Made by a program: the position numbers and the translations under genes. DNA of 64,000 nucleotides from Phocoena phocoena (lineage: Eukaryota > Chordata > Mammalia > Artiodactyla > Phocoenidae). Where the stretch lies: NCBI RefSeq assembly GCF_963924675.1, contig NC_089221.1, positions 133,404,263 through 133,468,262 of the forward strand, read 5' to 3'. The notes under the pieces were generated by a model, which saw nothing but the letters and a program-made list of their open reading frames with translations, ran no database searches and was not told where the DNA came from. Shown here piece by piece: positions 1 through 14,084 of the stretch; positions within the stretch are counted from its first letter, which is position 1, and the number at the start of each line of letters is the position of its first letter.

Positions 1-3000
1 AAGTATCTTTTCAGAACAAACACTATGAGAATAGATATCAATTACAGGAAAAAATGTAAAAAACACAAAAACATGGAGGCTAAACAATACACTAATAAAT
101 AACCAAGAGATCCCTGCAAAAATCAAAGAGGAAATCAAAAAATACCTAGAAACAAATGACAATGAAAACACGATGACCAAAAACCTATGGGATGCAGCAA
201 AAGCAGTTCTAAGAAGGAAGTTTATAGCAATACATTCCTACCTCAGGAAACAAGAAAATCTCAAACAACCTAACCTTACACCTAAGGTAATTAGAGAAAG
301 AAGAACAAAAAAAAACCCCTAAAGTTAGCAGAAGGAAAGAAATCAAAAAGATCAGATCAGAAATAAGTGACAAAAGAAATGTGGGAAACAACAGCAAAGA
401 TAAATAAAACTAAAAGCTGGTTTTTGAGAAGATAAAAAAATTAATAAACCATTAGCCAGACTCATCAAGAAAAAAAGAGAGAAGACTCAAATCAACAGAA
501 TTAGAAACGAAAAAGTAACAACTGACACTGCAGAAATACAAAGGATCATGAGAGATTACTACAAGTAACTATGTGCAAATAAAATGGATAACCTGGAAGA
601 ATTGGACACATTCTTAGAAAAGCACAACCTTCTGAGACCGAGCCAGGAAGAAACAGAAAATATAAACAGAATGATCACAAGCACTGAAATTGAATCTGTG
701 ATTAAAAATCTTCCAAAACAAAAGCCCAGGACCAGATGGCTTCACAGGTGAATTCCATCAAACATTTAGAGAAGAGCAAACACCCATACTTCTCAAAATC
801 TACCAAAACACAGCAGAGGTAGGAACACTCCCAAACTCATTCTAAAAGGCCACAATTACCCTGATACCAAAACCACAAAATGATGTCACAAAAGAAAAAA
901 ACTATAGGCCAATATCACTGATGAACACAGGTACAAAAATCCTCAACAAAATACTAGCAAACAGAATTCAACAGCACATTAAAAGGATCATACACCATAA
1001 TCAAGTGGGGTTTAATCCCAGGAATGCAATGATTCTTCAATATATGCAAATCAATCAATGTGATACACCATATAAGCAAATTGAAGGATAAAAACCATAT
1101 GATAATCTCAATAGATGCAGAAAAAGCTTTCAAAAAATTCAACACCCATTTACAATAAAAACTCTCCAGAAAGTAGGCATAGAGGGAATTTACCTCAACA
1201 TAATAAAGACCATATATGACAAACCCACAGCAAACATCATACTCAACTGATGAAAAACTGAAATCATTTCCTCTAAGATCAGGAACAAGACAAGGTTGTC
1301 CACTTTCAACAAGTGGGCAACAAGGCAACAAGGTTGCCCACTTTCAACACTATTATTCAACATAGTTTTGGAAGTTGTAGCCACAGAAATCAGAGAAGAA
1401 AAGAAATAAAAGGAATCCAAATCAGAAAAGAAGAAGTAAAACTGTCGCTCTTTGCAGATGACATGATACTATAGACAGAGAATCCTAAAGATGCTACCAG
1501 AAAACTACTAGAGCTAATCAATGAATTTGGTAAAGTAGCAGGATACAAAATTAATGAACAGAAATCTCTTGCATTCCTATACACTAATGATGAAAGATCA
1601 GAAAGAGAAATTAAGGAAACACTCCCATTTACCACTTCAACAAAAACAATAAAACACCTAGGAATAAACCTACTGAGGGAGACAAAAGACCTGTATGCAG
1701 AAAACTATAAGACACTGATGAAAGAAACTAAAGATGATACCAACAGATGGAGAGATATACCATTTTCTTGGATTGGAAGAATCAATAGTGTGAAAATGAC
1801 TATACTACCCAAAGCAATCTACAGATTCAATGCAATCCCTATCAAATTACAAATGGCAATTTGTACGAAACGAGAACAAAAATTTCACTTTGTATGGAAA
1901 CACAAATGATGCCGAATAGCCAAAGCAATCTTGAGAAAGAAAAACGAAGTTGGAGGAATCAGTCTCCTGGACTTCAGACTATACTACAAAGCTACAGTAA
2001 TCAAGACAGTATGGTACTGGCACAAAAACAAAAATATAGGTCAATGGAACAGGATAGAATGCCCAGAGAAACACCAATGCACATATGGTCACCTTATCTT
2101 TGATAAAGGGGGCAAGAATATACAACGGAGAAAAGACAGCCTCTTCAATAAGTGGTGCTGGGAAAACTGGACAGGTTCACGTAAAACATTAAAATTAGAA
2201 AACTTCCTAACACCATCCACAAAAATAAACTCAAAATGGATTAAAGACCTAAATGTAAGGCCAGACACTATAAAACTCTTAGAGGAAAACATAGGCAGAA
2301 CATTCTATGACATAAATCCCAACAATATACGTTTTGACCCACCTCCTAGAGAAATGGAAATAAAAACAAAAATAAACAAATGGGACCTAATGAAACTTCA
2401 AGGCTTTTGCAGAGCAAACGAAACCATAAACAAAGCAAAAAGAGAGCCCTCAGAATGGGAGAAAATATTTGTGAATGAAGCAACGCACAAAGGATTAATC
2501 TCCAAAATATAAAAGCAGCTCATGCAGCTCAATATCAAAAAAACAAGAAACCCAATCCAAGAACAGGCAAAAGACATAAGCAGGCATTTCTCCAAAGAAG
2601 ATATACAGATTGCCAACAAACACATGAAAGGATGCTCAACATCACTAATCATTAGAGAAATGCAAATCAAAACTACAATGAGATATCACCTCACAGCAGT
2701 CAGAATGGCCATCATCAAAAAATCTACAAACAATAAATGCTGGAGAAGGTGTGGAGAAAAGGGAATACCCTTGCACTTTTGGTGGGAATGTAAATTAATA
2801 GTCACTATGGAGAACAGTATGGAGGTTCCTGCAAAAACTAAAAATAGAATTGCCATATGACTCAGGAATCCCACTACTAGGCATATTCCCTGAGAAAACC
2901 ATAATTCAGAAAGAGTCATGTACCACAATGTTCATCGACAGATGAATGGATAAAGAAGATGTGGCACATATATACAATGGAATATTAGTCAGCCATACAA

Positions 3001-3436
3001 AGAGACGAAATTGAGTTATTTGTAGTGAGGTGGATGGACCTAGAGTCTGTCATACAGAGTCAGAAAGAGAAAACAAAAAAATGGTTCTCATGAACCTAAG
3101 GGCAGGACAGCACTAAAGATGCAGATGTAGAGAATGGATGTGAGGACATGGGGAGGGGGAAGGGCAAGCTGAGATGAAATGAGAGTGGCTTGGACATGTA
3201 TACACTACCAAATGTAAAATAGATAGCTAATGGGAAGCAGCCACATAGCACAGGGAAATCAGGTCAGTGCTTTGTGACCACCTAGAAGGGTGGGATAGGG
3301 AGGGTAGGAGGGAGACACAACGGGGAAGGCATATGGGGATATATAGTCACATATAGCTGATTCACTTTGTTATACTGTAGAAACTAACACAACATTGTAA
3401 AGCAATTATACTCCAATAAAGATGTTAAAAAAAGAA
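1..3436 (+). mobile_element. L1 LINE, ORF2 and 3' UTR, left end outside window
   Basis: Begins at the end of the endonuclease domain and runs through the reverse transcriptase (FADD box near 1451) and the Cys-rich C-terminus to a 3' UTR ending in AATAAAGATGTTAAAA. The frame is broken many times; the longest open pieces are 1931-2512 and 2522-2860. Its 3' UTR matches that of the fragment at 12000-12791, so they belong to the same subfamily. Confidence 0.92.
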
Positions 3437-3520
3437 AGAAAGAAAAAAACACTATAGATAAATCAATTCTAAAAAATGTTCAAGTAAGCCACAGAAGGCA
3501 AGAAAAAGAAAATAGAAAGA

Positions 3521-3848
3521 GGGCTCTCTTGGTGGCACAGTGGTTAAGAATCCACCTGCCAATGCAGGGGACACGGGTTCGAGCCCTGGTCCGGGAAGAT
3601 CCCACATGCTGCGGAGCAACTAAGCCCGTGTGCCACATCTACTAAGCCTGTTTTCTAGAGCTGACGAGCCACAACTACTGAAGCCCGCATGCTTAGACCC
3701 CGTGCTCCACAACAAGAGAAGCCACCACAATGAGAACCCTGTGCACCACAACAGAGAGTATCCCACAGTCGCTGCAACTAGAGAAAGCCCACAGCCAGCA
3801 ACCAAGACCCAACACAGCCAAAAATAAAATAAATAAATTTATTAAAAT
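3521..3848 (+). mobile_element. CHR-type tRNA-derived SINE, long form
   Basis: Starts at a variant of GGGACTTCCCTGGTGG, has the B-box-like GGTTCGAGCCC, and ends with the GACCCAACACAGCCAAAAATAA tail. It sits in the old L1 and is flanked by an imperfect A/G-rich duplication. Confidence 0.9.
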
Positions 3849-3895
3849 AAAAAAAGAAAAACAAAGAATTGGAAAACAAATATAAAATGGGAGAC

Positions 3896-6800
3896 TTACA
3901 CAGTTTTGTAGCCTGTGGAAGGAAAAACACATTCACAGACAGATGGACAAAATGAAAAGGCAGAGGACTTTGTACCAGATGAAGGAACAAGATAAAACCC
4001 CAGAAAAACAACGAAATGAAGTGGAGATAGGCAACCTTCCAGAAAAAGAATTCAGAATAATGATAGTGAAGATGATCCAGGACCTCGGAAAACGAGTGGA
4101 GGCAAAGATCACAAAGATGCAAGAAATGTTTAACAAAGACCTAGAAGGATTAAAGAACAAACAAACAGAGATGAACAATACAATTACTGAAATGAAAACT
4201 ATACTAGAATGAATCAATAGCAGAATAGCTGAGGCAGAAGAACGGATAAGTGACGTGGAAGACAGAATGGCAGAATTCACTGCTGTGTAACAGAATAAAG
4301 AAAAAAGAATGAAAGGAAATGAAGATAGCCTAAGAGACCTCTGGGAAAACATTAAACACAAGAACATTCACAGTATAGGGGTCCCAGAAGGAGAAGAGAG
4401 AGAGAAAGACCAGAGAAAATATTTCAAGAGATTATAGTTGAAAATATCCCTAACATGGGAAAGGAAATAGCCACCCAAGTCCAAGAAGCACAGAGAGTCC
4501 CAGGCAGGATAAACACAAGGAGAACCATACTGAGATACATAGTAATCAAACTGACAAAAATAAAGACAAAGAAAAATTATAAAAGCCACAAGGGAAAAAT
4601 GGCAAATAACATACAAGAGAACTCCCATAAGATTAACAGCTGGTTTCTCAACATAAACTCTGCAAGCAAGAAGGGAGTAGCATGACATATTTAAAGTGAT
4701 GAAAGGGAAGAACCTACAACCAAGATTACTCTACCTGGCATGGACCTCATTCAGTTTCACCAGAGAAAACAAAAGCTTTATAGACAAGCAAAAGCTAAGA
4801 GAATTCAGCACCACCAAACCAGCTCTACAATAAATGCTAAAGGAACTTCTCTAAGTGGGAAACACAAGAGAAGAAAATGATCTACAAAGCAAACCCATAA
4901 AAATTAAGAAAATCGTCATAGGAACATACATATAGATAATTACCTTAAACATGAATGGATTAAATGCTTCAACCAAAAGACACAGGCTTGCTGAATGGAT
5001 ACAGAAACAAGACCTATATATATGCTGTGTACAAGAGACCCACTTCAGACCTAGGGACACATACAAATTGAAAGTGAGGGAATGGAAAAAGATCTTCCAT
5101 GCAAATGGAAATCAAAAGAAGGCTGGAGTAGCAATACTCATATCTGATAAAATAGAATTTAAAATAAAGAATGTTTCAAGAGACATGGAAGGACACTACA
5201 TAATGATTAAGGGATCAATCCAAGAAGAAGTATAACAATTACAAATCTATATGCACCCAACATAGGAGCACCTCAATACATAAGGCAACTCCTAACAGCT
5301 CTAAAAGAGAAGATCAACAGTAACACAGTAATAGTGGGGGACTTTAACACATAAATTACACCAATGGACAGATCATCCAGACAGAAAATTAATAACGAAA
5401 CACAAGCTTTAAATGACACAATAGACCAGATAGATTTAATTGATATTTATAGGACATTCCATCCAAAAACAGCAGATTACACTTTCTTCTCAAGTGCACA
5501 CGGAACATTCTCCAGGATAGATCACATCTTGGGTCAGAAATCAAGCCTTGGTAAATTTAAGAAAATTGAAATCATATCAAGCATCTTTTCCGACAACAAC
5601 ACTATGAGATTAGAAATCAATTGCAGGGAAAAAAACGTAAAAAACACAAACACATGGAGGCCAAACAACACGTTACTAAAAAACCAAGAGATCACTGAAG
5701 AAATCAAAGAAGAAATCAAAAAATACCTAGAGACAAATGACAATGAAAACACAATGATCCAAAACCTATGGGATGCAGCAAAAAACAGTTCTATGAGGGA
5801 AATTTATAGCAATACAATCCTACCTTAAGAAACAAAAATCCCAAATAAACAATCTAACCTTACACCTAAAGGAACTAGAGAAAGGAGAACAAACAAAACA
5901 CAAAGTTAGTAGAAGGAAAGAAATCATAAAAATCAGAGCAGAAATAATGAAATAGAAACAAAGAAAACAATAACAAAGATCAATAAAACTAAAAGCTGGC
6001 TCTTTGAGAAGATAAGCAAAATTGATAAACCTTTAGCCAGACTCATCAAGAAAAAGAGGGAGAGGACTCAAATCAATAAAATCAGCAATGAAAAATGAGA
6101 AGTTACAACAGACATGGCAGGAATACAAAGCATCATGAGTCTACTACAAGCAACTCTATGCCAATAAAATGGACAACCTGGAAGAAATGGACAAACACTT
6201 AGAAAGGTATAACCTTCCATGACTGAACCAGGAAGAAATAGAAAATATGAACAGACCAATCAAAAGCACTGAAATTGAAACTGTGATTAAAAATCTTCCA
6301 ACAAAGCAAAGTCCAGGACCAGATGACTTCACAGGTGAATTCTATGAAACATTTAGAGAAGAGCTAACACCCATCCTTATCAAACTCTTCCAAAAAAATT
6401 GCAGAGGAAGGGACATTCCCAAACTCACTCTATGAGGCCACCATCATCCTGATACCAAAACCAGACAAAGACACTACAAAAAAAGAAAAGAACAGACCAA
6501 TATCACTGATGAATATAGATGCAAAAATCCTCAAAAAAATACTAGCAAACAGAATCCAACAACACGTTAAAAGGATCATACACCATGATCAAGTGTATAA
6601 TTTGCCCCAAGGATGCAAGAATTCTACAATATATGCAAATCAATCAATGTGACACACCATATTAACAAACTGAAGAATAAAAACCATACGATCATCTCAA
6701 TAGATGGAGAAAAAGCTTTTGACAAAATTCAACACCAATTTAAGATAAAAATTCTCCAGAAAGTGGGCATAGAGGGAACCTTTCCTCTAGGATAAGGAAC

Positions 6801-8867
6801 AAGACAAGGATGTCCACTCTCGCCACAATTATTCAACATAATCTTGGAAGTCATAGCCAGGACAATCAGAGGAGAAAAAGAAATAAAAGGAATACAAATT
6901 GGAAAAGAAGTAAAACTGTCAATGTTTGCAGATCACATTATACTATACATAGAGAATCCTAAAAATGCCACCAGAAAACTACTAGAGCTAATCATTGTAT
7001 TTGGTAAAGTTGCAGGATACAAAATTAATGCACAGAAATCTCTTGTATTCCTATACACTAATAATGAAAGATCAGAAAGAGAAATTAAGGAAACAATCTC
7101 ATTCACCAGTGCAACAAAAAGAATAAAATACCTAGGAATAAACCTACCTAAGGAGGTAAAAGACCTGTACTCAGAAAATTATAAGACATATGAAAGAAAT
7201 CAAAGATGACACAAACAGATGGAGAGATATACCATGTTCTTGGACTGGAAGAATCAATATTGTGAAAATGACTATACTACCCAAAGCAATCTACAGATTC
7301 AATGCAATCCCTATCAAATTACCAGTGGCATTTTGTACAGAACTAGAACAAAAAGTCTTAAATTTTGTATGGAGACACAAGAGACCCTGAATAGCCAAAG
7401 CAGTCTTGAGGGAAAAAAATGGAGCTGGAGGAATCAGACTTCCTGACTTAAGATGATACTACAAAGCTACAGTAATCAAAACAATATGGTACTAGCACAA
7501 AAACAGAAATATAGATCAATGGAACAGGATAGAAAGCCCAGAGATAAACCCATGCACCTATGGTCAACTAATCTATGACAAAGGAGACAAGGATATACAA
7601 TGGAGAAAAGACAGTCTCTTCAATAAGTGGTGCTGGGAAAACTGGACAGCTGCATGTAAAAGAATGAAATTAGAACACTCCCTAACACCATACACAAAAA
7701 TAAACTCAAAATGGATTTGAGACCTAAATATCAGACTGGACACTATAAGACTCTTAGAGGAAAACATAGGAAGAACACTCTTTGACATAAATCACAGCAA
7801 GATCTTTTTTGATCCACCTCCTAGAGTAATGGAAATAAAAACAAAAATAAACAAATGGGACCTAATGAAACTTAAAACTTTTGCAAAGCAAAGGAAACTA
7901 CAATCAAGACAAAAAGACAACCCTCAAAATGGTAGAAAATATTTGCAAACGAATCAATGGACAAAGGATTAATCTCCAAAATATATAAACAGTTCATGCA
8001 GCTCAATATTAAAAAAACAAACAACCCAATCCAAAAATGGGCAGAAGACCTAAATAGACATTTCTCCAAAGAAGACATACAGGTGACCAAGAAGCACATG
8101 AAAAGCTGCTCAATATCACTAATTATTGGAGAATTGCAAATCAAAACTACAATGAGGTATCGCCTCACACCAGTTAGAATGGGCATCACCAGAAAATGTA
8201 CAAACAACAAATGCTGGCGAGGGTGTGGAGAAAGGGGAACCTTCTTGCACTGTAGGTGGGAATGTAAATTGATACAGCCGCTATGGAGAACAGTATGGAG
8301 GTTCCTTAAAAAATTAAAAATAGAATTACCATACGACCCAGCAATCCCAATACTGGGCATATACCCAGAGAAAACCATCATTCAAAAAGACACATGCACC
8401 CCAATGTTCATTGCAGCACTATTTACAATATCCAGGTCATGGAAGCAACCTAAATGCCCATCGACAGATGAATGGATAAAGAAGCTGTGGTACATATATA
8501 GAATGGAATATTACTCAGCCATAAAAAGGAACGAAATTGGGTCATTTGTTGAGAGGTGGATGGATCTAGATACTGTCATACAGAGTGAAGTAAGTCAGAA
8601 AGAGAAAAACAAATATCGTATATTAATGCATATATGTGGAACCTACAGCAATGTTAGAGATGAACCAGTTTGCAGGGCAGAAATAGAGACACAGATGTAG
8701 AGAACAAACGTATGGACACCAATGGGGTAGGGGGTAGGTGGTAGGGGGGTTGGTGGTGGGACGAATTGGGAGATTGGGATTGACATGTATACACTAATAT
8801 GTATAAAATAGATAACTAATAAGAACCTGCTGTATAAAAAATAAATAAAATAAAATTTGAAAGCAAA
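3896..8867 (+). mobile_element. 5'-truncated L1 LINE with broken ORF1 and ORF2
   Basis: About 5 kb, starting just upstream of the ORF1 coiled-coil region (open 3943-4212, then a stop) and continuing through the ORF2 endonuclease (4951-5235 and 5364-5828), reverse transcriptase (6844-7209) and C-terminus (7957-8700) to the 3' UTR. Flanked by GGGAGAC at 3889-3895 and 8868-8874. The RT active-site box reads F-A-D-H instead of F-A-D-D, so the enzyme would be dead even without the frameshifts. Same 3' UTR type as 26368-31345. Confidence 0.9.
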
Positions 8868-9041
8868 GGGAGACAGGCTTTAACGTATCAATAATTACAT
8901 TAAGTGAAAACGGTCTAAATACATATTTTTAAGAAGAAAGATGGGAAGAGTGGATTAAAAAACATGACCAATTTATACGTTGTCTACACTTCAAATATAC
9001 AAATATAAGCAGTTTGAAAATAAAAGGATAGAAAAATACAC

Positions 9042-9424
9042 TGTTATGGGCTGAATTATATTGCCCCAAGTCAATGCTGATGTTCTAATCTGCAGTATCT
9101 CATAATATAACAGTACTTGGAGATAGGGCCTTTAAAAAGAAACCTAAGTTAAGAGGATCATTTGGATTGGCCCTAATCCAATATGGCTGGTGTCCCTAAA
9201 GAAGAGTGAGTTAGAACACAAAAATACACAGATGGATGACCAAGTGAAGACACAGTGAGATTTTGCAGCCATCTATAATCAAAAGAGAGAGGCCTCAGAA
9301 ATAAACAAACATGCTACTACTGGGTCCCAGACTTCTAGCCTCCAGGATTGTTAGAAAATAAAGTTCTATTTTTTTAGCCCCCCAGTCTATATTTTGTTTT
9401 AGCAGCCCTAGCCAACGAATATAG
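9042..9424 (+). mobile_element. MLT1-like MaLR solo LTR
   Basis: Starts TGTTATGGGCTGAATT and contains GGAGATAGGGCCTTTAAA, GGCCCTAATCCAATATG, GTGAAGACACA, GACTTCTAGCCTCCAG and AGCCCCCCAGTCT in the order of MLT1 LTRs. It interrupts the old L1 just after its endonuclease start. Both ends are close to A-rich ACAC motifs that may be remnants of a target duplication. Confidence 0.85.
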
Positions 9425-10651
9425 ACACCAAGCAAATACCAATCTAAACATTAATCAAAGAGAGCATGTGTTGTTTTAACACCATCACATAAAGTAGACT
9501 TCAGACCAAAGAATATTACCAGACACAAAAAAAGACATTATATAAAGATAAAAGGACCAGCCCAGAAAGACACAGTAATCCTAAATGCATATGCATCAAA
9601 CAGCAGAGCTGCAAAATATGTGAAGCAAAAACTGACTGAACATAAAGAAGTAGAATATTTCACAATTATAGTTGGAGACTTCAACACCACCTCTCAATAA
9701 CTGAAAGAATAACTAGACATAAACTCATCAAGGATACAGAAGAATTCAACAACACTATCAGCCAACAGGATATAATCAACATTTATAAAACCCATAAATA
9801 GCAGAATACACATTCTCATCAAGTTACTACAAAACACATTTCAAGACAGACTATATCTTAAGCCATAAAACAAACTTCAACACATTTAAAATAATGGAAA
9901 TCATATAGAGTATGTTCTCTACTCACAGTGGAATCAAACCAGAAATCAATAATAAAAAGATAACGGGAAAATTTTCAACCACTTCAAAAATAAACAACAG
10001 ACTTCTAAATAAACCATGGATCAAAGAAGAAGCATCAAAGAAATTAAAAAATATATTGAGCTGAATAAAAATTATGTCAGAATTTGTGGGACACAGCTAA
10101 AGCAACATGAAGAGGGAAATTTATAGAAATTTTATGCATACGTTAGAAAACAGGAAAAAACTCAAATTAGTAATCTAAGCTCTAAACTCAAGAACGTAGA
10201 AAAAGATGAGAAAAGGAAACCCAAAGGAAGCAAAAGAAACCCAAGCCAAAAGAAGGAAGACAATAATAAAGATAGGAATTGAAATCAATGAAATTTAAAA
10301 CAGAAAAACAATAGAGGAGATCAAGGAAACAAAGAGCTGGTTTTTTGAAAGGTCAACAAAATTGAAAAACCTCTAGCAAGACCAACCAAAAAAATAACAG
10401 AAAAGAAACAAATTGCCAATAACATAAATGAAACAAGGGCTATCACTATAGGCCCTGTAGCCACGAAAATGATAATAAGAACAAACTAAGAATAACTTTA
10501 CAGAGATAAACAGATAAACTTGACATTAAATGAAATGGACAAATTCCTCAAAAAACACAAACTATCACAACTCACACAATTTGGAATAGATAATTTGAAT
10601 AACTCTACAACTATTATGGAAATTGAATTCATAATTTTAAAATGCCTCCAA

Positions 10652-10978
10652 GGGACTTCCCTGGTGGCTCAGTGGTTAAGAATCTGCCTGCCAATGCAGA
10701 GGACATGGGTTCGATCCCTGGTCTGGGAAGATCCCACATGCTGCAGAGCAACTAAGCCTGAGCGCCACAACTACTGAGCCCACGTTCAACAATTACTGAA
10801 GCTCATGCCCCTACAGCCCATGCTCCGCAACAAGAGAAGCCACCACAATGAGAAGCCTGCATATCACTATAAAGAGCAGCCCCTGCTCGCCACAACTAGA
10901 GAAAGCCTGCGTGCAGCAACGAAGACCCAACGCAGCCAAAAATAAATAAATAATTAATTAAATATTTATTTATTTATT
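10652..10978 (+). mobile_element. CHR-type SINE, long form
   Basis: GGGACTTCCCTGGTGG start, GGTTCGATCCC B box, and an A-rich AAATAAATAAATAATTAATT tail. It is followed within 12 bp by a second SINE in the same orientation. Confidence 0.9.
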
Positions 10979-10988
10979 TTAAAAATGC

Positions 10989-11282
10989 GGGCTTCCCTGG
11001 TGGCGCAGTGGTTGAGAATCTGCCTGCTAATGCAGGGGACACGGGTTCGAGCCCTGGTCTGGGAAGATCCCACATGCCATGGAGCAGCTAGGCCTATGAG
11101 CCACAACTACTGAGCCTGCGTGTCTGGAGCCTGTGCCCCACAACAAGAGATGCTGCAATAGTGAGAGGCCCCCGCACTGCAATGAAGAGTGACCCCCGCT
11201 TGCCACAACTGGAGAAAGCCCTCACACAGAAACGAAGACCCAACACAGCCAAAAGTAAAATAAAATAAATAAATAAATAAAA
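10989..11282 (+). mobile_element. CHR-type SINE, second of a pair
   Basis: GGGCTTCCCTGGTGGCGCAG start, GGTTCGAGCCC B box, tail GACCCAACACAGCC then AAATAAATAAATAA. Short AAATGC motifs on both sides suggest it landed at the edge of the previous SINE's target duplication. Confidence 0.9.
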
Positions 11283-11999
11283 GAAATGCATTCCATTAAA
11301 AAACAAATACCTACAAAAGATTTCCAGGCACAGATGATTTCACTGGAGAATTCTACCAAACACTTAGAAGAGAATTAACATCAATTCTACATGATCTCTT
11401 CCAAAAAATGAAAGAGGAGGGAACATTCCCAATTCATTTCATGAAACTGGTATTACCCTGATACCAAAACCAGGTAATGACTACAAAAAGGAAACCACAC
11501 TCAAGAGTACAGATACACAAATCCTTCATAAAATATTAGAAAATACAATTCAGCCACATATAAAAGGAATTACACATTATTACCAAATGGGGTTAATTTC
11601 AAGGGTGCAAGTCTGATTCAACATTAAAAAATCAATGAATGTAATCTACCATATCAATAGGCTAAAGAAAAAAACTCATAAAATCACATCAATTGATCCA
11701 GAAAAAGCACTGGATAAAATTCAACACCCATGTGTGAATAAAGCTCTCAGACGTGTAGGAAGAGAGGAGAAATTTCTCAACTAATAAAAAGCATGTACAA
11801 AAGAAAAAAAAATCCCTACAAATAGAGTCATACTAAAGGGAAAAGGCTGAATTTTCCCCACTAAGATTGGGGGGGAGGGAAGAATGCCTACTCTCTCCAT
11901 ACTTATGCTACATAGACCTAAAGTTCTATCCAGGTCAATAAGGCAAGACAAGGAAACAAATGATATACAGATCAGAAAGGGAGAATTAAAACTGTCCCT

Positions 12000-12791
12000 G
12001 AGAACCCTCTTGCACTGTTGGTAGGAATGTAAATTGATACAGCCACTATGGAGAACAGTATGGAGGTTCCTTAAAAAACTAAAAATAGAACTACCATACA
12101 ACCCAGCAATCCCACTACTGGGCATATACCCTGAGAAAATCATAATTCAAAAAGAGTCATGTACCACAATGTCCATTGCAGCACTATTTACAATAGCCAG
12201 GACATGGAAACAACCTAAGTGTCCATCAACAGATGAATGGATAAAGAAGATGTGGCACATATATACAATGGAATGTTACTCAGCCATAAAAAGAAATGAA
12301 ATTGAGTTATTTGTAGTGAGGTGGATGGACAAACAGTCTGTCATACAGAGTGAAGTAAGTCAGAAAGAGAAAAACAAATACTGTATGCTAACACATATAT
12401 ATGGAATCTAAAAAAAAAAAAAAAGGTCATGAAGAACCTAGGCTCAGGACGGGAATAAAGACACAGATGTAGAGAATGGACTTGAGGACACGGGGAGGGG
12501 GAAGGGTAAGCTGGGACGAAGTGAGAGAGTGGCATGGACATATATACACTACCAAATGTAAAACAGATAGCTAGTGGGAAGCAGCCACATAGCACAGGGA
12601 AATCAGCTTGGTGCTTTGTGACCATTTAGAGGGGTGGGGTAGGGAGGGTGGGAGTTAGATGCAAGAGTGAGGGGACATGGGGATATATGTATACATATAG
12701 CTGATTCATTTTGTTATACTGTAGAAACTAACACAACAGTGTAAAACAATTATACTCCAATAAAGATGTTAAAAAAACAAACAAAAAAAAC
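12000..12791 (+). mobile_element. L1 3' end inserted in the old L1
   Basis: The end of ORF2 (open 12034-12411) and the 3' UTR, ending AATAAAGATGTTAAAA. CTGTCCCT occurs on both sides (11992-11999 and 12792-12799), and joining the flanks restores the collinear old L1 sequence, so this is a true insertion. Confidence 0.88.
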
Positions 12792-14026
12792 CTGTCCCTA
12801 TTTGTAGATAACATGATTGATTACCTATGTAGAAAATCGCAAGGAATCTTAAAAAAAAAAAACCTCCTAGAACTCCTAGAACTCATAAGTGAGTTCAGCA
12901 AAGATGCAAGATACAAGATAAATATACAAAAATTGTTTTTATTTCTATACACTATTTTATTTCTATTTACTAGCAAGGAACACAGAGACACCAAAATTTA
13001 AAATATACCAGTTAAAATTGCTCAAAAAAGAGAAATAGGTGCAAATCTAACTAATATATATGTGTGTATATGTATGTGTATATATATATATATGACTTGT
13101 ATGCTGAAAAACTACAAAATGCAGAGGAAAGTGATCAAAGAAGATTTTAATATATTGAGAGATACACTGTGTTAATGAGTTGGACAACATAGTAAAGATG
13201 TCAATTCTCCTTCCCCAAATTGATATATAGGTTTAATACAATTCTTATCAAAATCTCAGTAATATGTTTGTAAAAATGAAGATTATTCTCAAATTTACAT
13301 GGAAAGGAACTAGAATAGTTGAAAAGATTTTGGAAAAGTAGAATAAAGTGGGAGGAATTAGTCTACCCAATCTCAAGATTAATTACATATCTACAAGATT
13401 AATTACATAGCAAGATTGTGCAGTATGGACAGAGGGATACAAACACAGACCATTGGGACCAAATAGAGAACTCAGATATCTGATTAGGGGTTAATATCCA
13501 AAAAATATAAAGAACATATAATGACTCAAAAGCAAAAAAACCAAATTTTTAAATGGGCAGAGGATCTGAATAGACATTTTTTCAAAGACATCCAAATGGC
13601 CAACAACTACAGCAAAAGAAGATTAACATTACTAATCATCAGGATAATGCAAATCAAAGCCACAATGTGATATCACCTCACACCTGTGAGAATGGCTGTT
13701 ACCAAAAAGATAAGAAATAACAAGTGTTGGAGAGGAGGTGGAGAAAAGGAAAACCTCGAGCACTGTTGGTGGGAATATAAATTGGTATGGCCACTATGGA
13801 AAAATGTATGGAGGGTCCTCAAAAAAATTAAAAATAATAAAACTAACATATGATCTAGCAATTCTACTCTGGAAATTTATTTGAAGAAAAATGAAAACAC
13901 CAATTTGAAAAGATGCTGTTCACTGCAGCATTATTTTCAATAGCCAAATATGGAAAAACCCAAGTCCATCGATGGAGGAATGTATAAGAAAATGTGATAT
14001 ATATCTACATATAACTGTGATATATA

Positions 14027-14027
<1 letters not shown>

Positions 14028-14059
<32 letters not shown>

Positions 14060-14084
14060 CACATGCACACACACACAAACACAC
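14028..14084. repeat. CA microsatellite
   Basis: (CA)n with a few TG interruptions, inside the 3' part of the old L1. Confidence 0.9.

Noticed and set aside
3521..3600. tRNA-like promoter boxes
   Set aside because: These belong to the tRNA-derived heads of SINEs. No free-standing tRNA gene with a full cloverleaf was found anywhere in the window.
7957..8700. 247-codon open frame, the longest in the window
   Set aside because: It is the C-terminal part of L1 ORF2 within a dead L1, not a host gene.
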